Assembly: GCA_021777105.1 (NCBI GenBank)
Contig: JAIQZQ010000056.1
Location: forward strand, 1 to 50,521
Length of the DNA stretch: 50,521 nucleotides
Direction: 5' to 3'
Origin: Candidatus Anammoxibacter sp.
GTDB lineage: Bacteria; Planctomycetota; Brocadiia; Brocadiales; Anammoxibacteraceae
The notes under the pieces: model-generated
What the model was told of the DNA's origin: nothing
The model's database searches: none
The model's input: only the letters and a program-made list of their open reading frames with translations
Made by a program: the position numbers and the translations under genes
Part shown: one piece after another, positions 45,480-50,521 of the stretch
How positions within the stretch are numbered: the first letter of the stretch is position 1
Layout of the letters: the number at the start of each line of letters is the position of its first letter

Positions 45480-45696
45480 GGAATTTGAAAAAAAATTTGA
45501 AGATGGCATTGATATAACATCACATTTAGATTTATCCAAAGCCCGCAGACCTGAACAAGAGCAAAAACGTGTAAATGTTGATTTCCCAATATGGATGATC
45601 CAATCTCTTGATAAAGAAGCCAAGCGTATTGGAATTCCAAGACAAGCAATTATAAAGTTATGGCTTGCTGAACGTTTAGAAAAAGTTCATATCTAA
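45469..45696 (+). CDS. brnA: BrnA-type antitoxin
   Basis: 75 residues. Acidic N-terminal part (KFEDGIDITSHLDLSKA) that would bind the toxin, then an RHH domain (KRVNVDFPIWMIQSLDKEA, GIPRQAIIKLWLAERL). The stop TAA forms part of the ATCTAAC box of the following attC-like site, as expected for a gene in a tight integron cassette. Confidence 0.9.
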   Translation: MKAKEFEKKFEDGIDITSHLDLSKARRPEQEQKRVNVDFPIWMIQSLDKEAKRIGIPRQAIIKLWLAERLEKVHI

Positions 45697-45751
45697 CGAA
45701 TCATCCCAAGGGGCAACGAAAAGTAGCCGCCACTGCATTTCAATGTTGGAG
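45691..45751 (+). other. attC site 5, candidate
   Basis: ATCTAAC at 45691-45697 and GTTGGAG at 45745-45751; CAAGGGGCAACG pairs partly with GTAGCCGCCACTGC. Shorter and less perfect than sites 1, 3, 4 and 7, but in the right place directly after brnTA. Confidence 0.5.
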
Positions 45752-45855
45752 TAATATTGATAAGTTAATAAACCTTTAAACAATAAATTGAAAATTGAAA
45801 ATTGAAAATTAACACCATACGCTTTAATGTAACTAAATGTACAAAAATAAGAAAC

Positions 45856-45977
45856 AAAAAAGTGGTTTGATTTGACGAGATTTATTCGTTAAAACGGTTT
45901 CAAATGAAACGTGACAAAAGTAAGCGCTTTTTAACAAGTTCTAACATTAGAGCCAATAAACCTTTCAGGATATGTCA
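45856..45977 (+). repeat. 122-bp repeat, copy 1
   Basis: GATTTGACGAGATTTATTCG to TTTCAGGATATGT. A second copy at about 47320-47453 differs at a handful of positions. It holds no gene. Confidence 0.8.
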
Positions 45978-46118
45978 AATTTTTAATCTGGTTTTGCCTG
46001 GTTTTAGTCTGGTTTTATCTATTGTATTTAATGTAGTATTCTGATTATATTCATAAATAAACGGCATTTTGCATATGCTAAGAATACCGGTATCGTATAA
46101 GAGAAAGGAGGCCTTATC

Positions 46119-46412
46119 ATGGCATCGCCTATAAAAGAAACGCCTATTCTATACGGTGAGGAGGCGGAACGTTTTGTAAAAGAGGCAATAGAAAACGAAA
46201 AACCGGAAAACAAAGTATCACAAGAAGGAAAAGCATCGGGGTCAGATCTTGAAAACAGAGAAAAAGCATCGGGGTCAGATCTTGAAAACAGAATATACAA
46301 TGAAAAGCATCGGGGTCAGATCTTGAGGAAAAGCATCGAGCATCGGGGTCAGATCTTGAAAACAGAATATACAATGAAAAGCATCGGAAAAAGCATCGGG
46401 GTCAGATCTTGA
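46119..46412 (+). CDS. Small protein with tail made of inserted repeats
   Basis: AAAGGAGG precedes the ATG at 46119. The first 39 residues (SPIKETPILYGEEAERFVKE, then AIENEKPENK) look like a genuine small protein of the TPVLxGxxAxxF type often found beside toxin genes. From residue 40 the frame runs through copies of the GCATCGGGGTCAGATCTTG repeat, read as ASGSDLENR several times, then HRGQIL in a second frame phase. The original 3' end is lost. Any downstream partner has been replaced by repeats. Confidence 0.6.
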   Translation: MASPIKETPILYGEEAERFVKEAIENEKPENKVSQEGKASGSDLENREKASGSDLENRIYNEKHRGQILRKSIEHRGQILKTEYTMKSIGKSIGVRS

Positions 46413-46458
46413 AAACAGAATATACAATGAAAAGCATCGGGGTCAGATCTTGAAAACA
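46233..46458 (+). repeat. Cluster of six short GGGGTCAGATC repeats
   Basis: GCATCGGGGTCAGATCTTG, usually followed by AAAACAGAATATACAATGAAA, begins at 46233, 46266, 46307, 46340, 46393 and 46434, with partial copies (GCATCGAG, GCATCGGAAAAA) between. Tandem, head to tail. Sequences of this GGGGTCAGATC type are often seen near RAYT genes in other bacteria (recollection, not verified). Confidence 0.85.
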
Positions 46459-46760
46459 GAATATAGATAAACGCATTAACACTACCAAATTAAATCTGCA
46501 TTGGCAAACGTTTAAAGCTATTGTTTTTAGACAATAATATATTTCACGCCAAGCGCTTCCATCTTTCAGTTTACCATAAATAGCCTTGAGTATCTCTTTC
46601 GCAATATATTTTGAAATCATTTCTGGTCATTTCCCTCAAAATTTTGGTGGAGAAACCAGAGGATCTCATGGGACAGCCGCTATCATCTTGCTAATTTTGA
46701 GTTAAAAACAAAAATACAAGGGTGCCCCTGAAGCTTTCCCGTTTTTGCATTAATAAAAAA
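46434..46760 (+). repeat. ~300-bp repeat unit, copy 1
   Basis: Opens with the short GGGGTCAGATC repeat, then ATAAACGCATTAACACTACC, CACGCCAAGCGCTTCCAT, TTTTGGTGGAGAAACCAGAG and ends GCCCCTGAAGCTTTCCCG. The reverse strand keeps a short open frame, MISKYIAKEILKAIYGKLKD then GSAWREI, in this and the other copies. Confidence 0.85.
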
Positions 46761-46776
46761 GCATCGGGGTCAAAAA

Positions 46777-47043
46777 GCATCGGGGGCAGATCTTGAAAAC
46801 AGAATACAGATAAACGCATTACCACTACCAACACAACTTGATATTACAAACGTTCAATGCTCTTGTTTTTAGACAATAATCGATTTCACGCCAAGCGCTT
46901 CCATTTTTCCGTTTTCTATAAACAGCCTTGAGTATCTCTTTCGCAATATATTTTAAAATCATTTCTGACCATTCCCCTCAAAATTTTGGTGGAGAAACTG
47001 GAAGACCTCATGGGACATGCGCTATCGCCTTGCTAATTTTGGG
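46777..47043 (+). repeat. ~300-bp repeat unit, copy 2
   Basis: GCATCGGGGGCAGATCTTG variant; carries ACAACTTGATATTACAAACG in place of the AATTAAATCTGC stretch of copy 1, so units fall into two subtypes (copies 1 and 3, copies 2 and 4). Confidence 0.85.
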
Positions 47044-47047
47044 CAAA

Positions 47048-47320
47048 GCATCGGGGTCAGATCTTGAAAACAGAATATAGATAAACGCATTAACACTACC
47101 AAATTAATCTGCATTGGCAAACGTTTAAAGCTATTGTTTTTAGACAATAATAGATTTCACGCCAAGCGCTTCCATCTTTCAGTTTTCCATAAACAACCTT
47201 GAGTATCTCTTTCACAATATATTTTGAAATCATTTCTGGTCATTCCCCTCAAAATTTTGGCGGAGAAACCGGAAGATCTCATGGGACATGCGCTATCGCC
47301 TTGCTAATTTTGAGTTAAAA
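47048..47320 (+). repeat. ~300-bp repeat unit, copy 3
   Basis: Same subtype as copy 1. It runs straight into the second copy of the 122-bp repeat. Confidence 0.85.
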
Positions 47321-47453
47321 AACAAAAAATAAAAAAAGAGGCTGGATTTGACGAGGTTTATTCGTTAAAACGGCTTTCAAATGAAACGTGACAAAAGTAA
47401 GCTCTTTTAAACAAATTCTAACATTAGAGCCAATAAACCTTTCAGGATATGTA
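47320..47453 (+). repeat. 122-bp repeat, copy 2
   Basis: Matches 45856-45977 (GATTTGACGAGGTTTATTCG onward) with a few changes and a shorter GCTCTTTT stretch. Confidence 0.8.
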
Positions 47454-47458
47454 ACAAA

Positions 47459-47781
47459 GCATCGGGGGCAGATCTTGAAAACAGAATACAGATAAACGCA
47501 TTACCACTACCAACACAACCTGATATTACAAACGTTCAATGCTCTTGTTTTTAGACAATAATCGATTTCACGCCAAGCGCTTCCATCTTTCAGTTTTCCA
47601 TAATCAGCTTTGAGTATCTCTTTCGCAATATATTTTGAAAGCATTTCTGGTCATTCCTCTCAAAATTTTGGTGGAGAAACCAGAGGATCTCATGGGACAG
47701 CCGCTATCATCTTGCTAATTTTGAGTTAAAAACAAAAATACAAGGGTGCCCCTGAAGCTTTCCCGTTTTTGCATTAATAAT
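47459..47781 (+). repeat. ~300-bp repeat unit, copy 4
   Basis: Same subtype as copy 2 at the front, but ends like copy 1 (GCCCCTGAAGCTTTCCCG, TTTTTGCATTAATA), so it looks like a recombinant of the two subtypes. Confidence 0.85.
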
Positions 47782-47791
47782 ATCAATCGTT

Positions 47792-47995
47792 AACTGGTTA
47801 GCAGATAAAAGATTCATTGAACTTGCACAAATGCATAAAAAAGAAGCTGTAATTTTAGAAGAAGATAATAAATTAAATCATATTTTAAAATTACATAAAG
47901 AACGTAGTAAAGATGGAGGTATAAATCTTAGAAATCTTTTCCAGTTTTTAATTCATTGGTCACTGTTGCTTGGGTTGGTCTGGCAACATATTTGA
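47792..47995 (+). pseudogene. 5'-truncated cassette ORF
   Basis: An open frame without a start enters from the end of repeat copy 4: NWLADKRFIELAQMHKKEAV, then NLRNLFQFLIHWSLLLGL and a TGA at 47993. The first in-frame ATG (47831) has no ribosome site. The C-terminus is hydrophobic. I infer a gene whose 5' end was replaced by the repeat. Not recognised. Confidence 0.5.
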
Positions 47996-48077
47996 CATTC
48001 TTTCAATAGATTATTGACGATGAAAGTTTCCCCCCTTTTTCTTTAAAAACGTTTTTTACTTATGCGGCCGGGTCGGT

Positions 48078-48293
48078 TCATATTGTTTTATTGTTTGCAG
48101 TTAGTTTGTTCTCTACACTATCAATGATATTGCAAACCGTTTCTAAAATAAGCGACAAACCTATTGTCCCGTTCTGAGATAATGTCATCTCTTTAGCTCC
48201 TTGGCTTGCCAATTCATTTAAACATACCACTAAAGATTTAGCATATGCAAGCTCATCAGCAGGATTATTAAAAGGTTCTTTAAATTGAAACAT
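48078..48293 (-). CDS. Small cassette protein, paralogue of the 43.0-kb one
   Basis: 71 residues from the ATG at 48293 (AAGGCGG about 10 nt upstream; the frame is open further back but only as hydrophobic filler). MFQFKEPFNNPADELAYAKS and LILETVCNIIDSVE align with the 42989-43198 protein. Both copies lie on the strand opposite to the cassettes. No family recognised. Confidence 0.6.
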   Translation of the reverse strand: MFQFKEPFNNPADELAYAKSLVVCLNELASQGAKEMTLSQNGTIGLSLILETVCNIIDSVENKLTANNKTI

Positions 48294-48499
48294 TCGTTCA
48301 ACCACCGCCTTTCTATTAACAGTAAAAACCAATGCAAATATAACAATTAGTGCAATTATATTGCAGTTATTGAAACATTGCAACTGCAAAAACTAATTTT
48401 TTTGATATTATATAACTTTAATTGTAATATTTTATTTCCTACAGTTACTTTACTACGTTATTTGAAATTCAAACAAAATTTTAACGATGGGGTTGATAC

Positions 48500-48709
48500 A
48501 TGATTAAAATTAAGATTTCAGAACTTTTAGGCAAGCACAAAATGACACAAAAGGATCTTGCAATAAAGGCAAATATTAGGCATGGCACAGTGGGCGCAAT
48601 GTACCATGAGACAATACAACGTATTGATTTACGACATTTAGACAATATATGCCGCATATTACAATGTAATGTAAGCGACATTTTAGTATATGAAGAAGGA
48701 ACCCCTTAG
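48500..48709 (+). CDS. XRE-family helix-turn-helix regulator
   Basis: 69 residues: KISELLGKHKMTQKDLAIKA, HGTVGAMYHE, LRHLDNICRILQCNVSDILV. A complete Cro/CI-type HTH with the short HTH_26 layout and nothing else. It could be the antitoxin or regulator of a neighbouring gene; the nearest is the DUF1016 nuclease, which begins 127 bases on beyond a possible attC remnant. Confidence 0.9.
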   Translation: MIKIKISELLGKHKMTQKDLAIKANIRHGTVGAMYHETIQRIDLRHLDNICRILQCNVSDILVYEEGTP

Positions 48710-48767
48710 ATACAGTTGGCGTTAGTAGAAAACTTAAAAACAGAATACGCAACGTCATGATTTTACT

Positions 48768-48800
48768 TTCTAACAATGTAGACCGTTATTACCGCCGGGT
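48768..48800 (+). other. attC site 6, 5' half only
   Basis: TTCTAACAATGTAGACCGTT and ATTACCGCCGGGTTTTAC match the left half of sites 3 and 7 (TTCTAACNAGGCC, GACGGCTATTGCCGTCCGG, TTTTAAA). A 3' GTTRRRY box in phase is not evident. Confidence 0.45.
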
Positions 48801-48836
48801 TTTACACGATTTATTAACTGGGAGAATAAGATTGGG

Positions 48837-49871
48837 ATGAGTAAAAAGATAGAAAATGGGATGAAGCCAATCATAAGTGATATCAAAACGTTGATTGATC
48901 AAAGCAGGCAACAAATTGCAGTATCAATAAACTCAGCTATGACAAAATTATATTGGCAAATTGGCCAAAGAATAAATAGAGAGGTCTTACAAAATCAAAG
49001 AGCAGAATACGGAAAGCAAATTGTCGTTATGCTGTCAATACAATTGACACGAGAGTATGGCAAGGGCTGGGGAAAAAATCATTTAAGACAGTGCATGCAA
49101 TTTGCAAAATCATTTCCCGATGAAAAAATTCTATACACACTGTGTATAGAATTGAGTTGGTCGCTTTTGAGGCTGGTCATGTACATGGACGACCCGTTGA
49201 AACGCAAATTTTATATAGAAATGTGTAAAATAGAAAAATGGAGTGTTCGTACTTTTAAAGAACGCATACAATCCACGCTTTACGAGCGAACCGCGCTCAG
49301 CAAAAAGCCTGATAAAACCATCCATGATGATTTAGCCTTGTTGAAGAACGAACAAAAACTAAATCCTGATTTGGTATTCAAAGACCTCGATTTTTTAGGA
49401 TTGAAAGACAGCTTTTCCGAAAAAGATTTGGAAACTTCTATCATTGTAGAGTTACAAAACTTTATCACGGAATTAGGTAACGACTTCGCGTTTATGGAAC
49501 GTCAAAAGCGGATTCAAATTGATAATCGTGATTATTATATCGATCTACTATTTTATCATCGCAGATTAAAATGTTTAGTAGTAATTGATTTAAAAATTGG
49601 TGAGTTTGAAGCAGGTTTTAAAGGACAAATGGAGTTGTATTTACGTTATTTGGAGAAACACGAGCATGTAGACGGTGAAAACAAACCTATTGGTTTAATC
49701 CTTTGCACAGGCAAAAATGAAGAGCACATTGAACTAATGCGGTTAGCGGAGAGTAATATTCGAGTAGCAGAATATCTAACGGTATTACCACCAAAAAAAT
49801 TATTGAAAGAAAAATTACATAAAGCAGTTGAGACAGCACGAAATAAAATAAATCAAAAAAGCATTGAGTGA
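48837..49871 (+). CDS. DUF1016 / YhcG-type PDDEXK nuclease
   Basis: 344 residues, full length. The N-terminal DUF1016 part has MTKLYWQIGQRINREV and YGKGWGKNHLRQCMQFAKSF, then LSWSLLRLVM. The C-terminal PDDEXK domain reads DYYIDLLFYHRRLKCLVVID then LKIGEF (D, D-L-K: the catalytic acids and lysine) and GQMELYLRYL. YhcG-like nucleases occur in defence and mobile contexts. Start at the ATG after GGGAGAATAAG. Part of the cassette array. Confidence 0.92.
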   Translation: MSKKIENGMKPIISDIKTLIDQSRQQIAVSINSAMTKLYWQIGQRINREVLQNQRAEYGKQIVVMLSIQLTREYGKGWGKNHLRQCMQFAKSFPDEKILYTLCIELSWSLLRLVMYMDDPLKRKFYIEMCKIEKWSVRTFKERIQSTLYERTALSKKPDKTIHDDLALLKNEQKLNPDLVFKDLDFLGLKDSFSEKDLETSIIVELQNFITELGNDFAFMERQKRIQIDNRDYYIDLLFYHRRLKCLVVIDLKIGEFEAGFKGQMELYLRYLEKHEHVDGENKPIGLILCTGKNEEHIELMRLAESNIRVAEYLTVLPPKKLLKEKLHKAVETARNKINQKSIE

Positions 49872-49928
49872 GAGTGTTTAGAGTTAGTAAAACAGAATAC
49901 AAAATATCAAATTTCCTGAAATTCTAAT

Positions 49929-50058
49929 TTCTAACCAGGCCAATACAGATGACGGCTATTGCCGTCCGGTTTTAAATTGTTTTCTTTGTAAGTGTTTGTC
50001 AAATCTAGACGTAAATCTTTATTGTGGTAGTACGCCGCACCAGATAGCATCGTTGGCC
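49929..50058 (+). other. attC site 7 (integron)
   Basis: TTCTAAC at 49929-49935 and GTTGGCC at 50052-50058. GCCAATACAGATGACGGC pairs with the complement of GCCGCACCAGATAGCATC. 130 bp; shares its left half and much of the loop with site 3 (43547-43676). Confidence 0.75.
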
Positions 50059-50077
50059 CCCAGAAAGCGGGGGCCAA
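50053..50077. repeat. 9-bp GC hairpin after the last attC
   Basis: TTGGCCCCC and GGGGGCCAA, exact, with loop AGAAAGC. It overlaps the attC 3' box and could stop transcription out of the array. Confidence 0.65.
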
Positions 50078-50140
50078 TGTCCGCCCCGATGCCGCATAAG
50101 TGATAGTATATCATCAAGCTACATCGTTGTTTAAAGCAAA

Positions 50141-50222
50141 GCATCGGGAACAGACCTTGAAAACAGAATACAGATAAACGTACTAACACTACCAAGTTAA
50201 TTTGTAAACCTCTATTGTTTTA
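50141..50222 (+). repeat. Partial fifth copy of the ~300-bp unit
   Basis: GCATCGGGAACAGACCTTG, AAAACAGAATACAGATAAAC, then CTAACACTACCAAGTTAA. Only the first 80 bases; it stands 2.4 kb from the main block. Confidence 0.75.
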
Positions 50223-50333
50223 CTATCACGATCTTTATTAAGCATAATTATCCTATCTCAATTTATATATTCAACTGTATATTGACGATATTTCTGTTTA
50301 AAGTCATTGCCCTTAAAATGAATCCTAAAAAAG

Positions 50334-50473
50334 GGAGGCTAAAGCCCATAGGTGTTAGGTTAAGATCAAAAGCGATACGTCAGTGATTAAGTCGCCCTTT
50401 CAGGGCTGATCTCTTTTTTATTTTAAGCCCTGGGGCGTTGCCCCAGGCTATATTAAAGCCGCCCCGTTGGGGC
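50334..50473. repeat. REP fragment and three small hairpins at the window end
   Basis: A half REP (AAGGGAGGCTAAAGCCC) at 50334-50351; then GCCCTTTCAGGGC (50394-50406), CCTGGGGCGTTGCCCCAGG (50429-50447) and GCCCCGTTGGGGC (50461-50473) in 80 bases. The row of hairpins looks like a composite palindromic repeat, not a gene. No coding sequence is seen from 50059 to the end. Confidence 0.65.
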
Positions 50474-50521
50474 TTGAAATTGTATATTTTATTATTAAAA
50501 CGTTAACGCGTAAACAGCCCT

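Noticed and set aside
46233..47781. CRISPR array
   Set aside because: Repeats are regular but the units are long, the intervening DNA is itself repeated rather than unique, and no cas genes are present.

Overview
The window looks like chromosomal DNA from a Gram-negative, probably anaerobic bacterium: it carries a lipoprotein with a lipobox, folate and one-carbon enzymes of anaerobe type, an AzgA-type purine permease, REP/RAYT elements and integron cassettes. The phylum cannot be fixed from sequence alone. The left and right ends are AT-rich and accessory; the middle (about 5.9-36 kb) reads as more stable chromosome with one large natural-product locus.

Layout. 0.2-5.5 kb: a decayed Phd/Doc pair, a large membrane-anchored NACHT NTPase and a VapBC pair. 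5.9-9.2 kb: a three-gene reverse-strand operon (membrane spermidine-synthase-like protein, DUF350 membrane protein, lipoprotein). 9.4-13.7 kb: methylenetetrahydrofolate reductase, a class 3 lipase-like protein, adenosine-specific kinase and a universal stress protein. 13.9-17.8 kb: two overlapping genes for ATPases with winged helices, one with TPRs, below a perfect 32-bp palindrome. 18.1-19.4 kb: NCS2 purine permease. 19.6-36.3 kb: a lipopeptide-type biosynthetic locus with an SDR, a condensation-domain-like acyltransferase, an O-methyltransferase-like protein, a B12-radical SAM protein, an SRPBCC protein and a 2,504-residue megasynthase (FAAL, ACP, internal TubC-like docking domain, C, A, PCP, KASIII, inactive KASIII). 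A C45 Ntn-hydrolase lies just downstream. A 17-bp palindrome recurs upstream of both forward transcription units of the cluster. The A-domain code I read by eye, DILQLGLIWK, is the glycine code, so an N-acylglycyl thioester handed to a ketosynthase pseudo-dimer is the likely logic.

33.4-36.5 kb, with outliers from 9.4 to 50.3 kb, is seeded with REP elements (GTAG/GGAG plus a CTTTAG hairpin) in inverted pairs around a RAYT transposase gene. 36.5-39.6 kb holds a frameshifted DUF4143 ATPase, a MITE-like element ending in a perfect 36-bp palindrome, a YcgL-type nucleotidyltransferase and HicAB.

40.5-50.1 kb appears to be a decayed integron. A truncated integron-type integrase (reverse strand) faces away from a forward series of cassettes separated by attC-like imperfect palindromes (at least four convincing, three partial). 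The cassettes carry a PIN-like protein, a HEPN-like protein with an RX4H motif, a small RHH protein, a TIR protein with a beta-rich C-terminus, BrnTA, an XRE regulator, a DUF1016/PDDEXK nuclease and two paralogous small reverse-strand ORFs. The array is interrupted at 45.8-47.8 kb by a block of about 300-bp tandem repeats led by GCATCGGGGTCAGATC. Everything identifiable in the cassettes is toxin-, nuclease- or defence-like, so this array is the best candidate for an undescribed defence collection; the KASIII pseudo-dimer megasynthase is the best candidate for undescribed chemistry.
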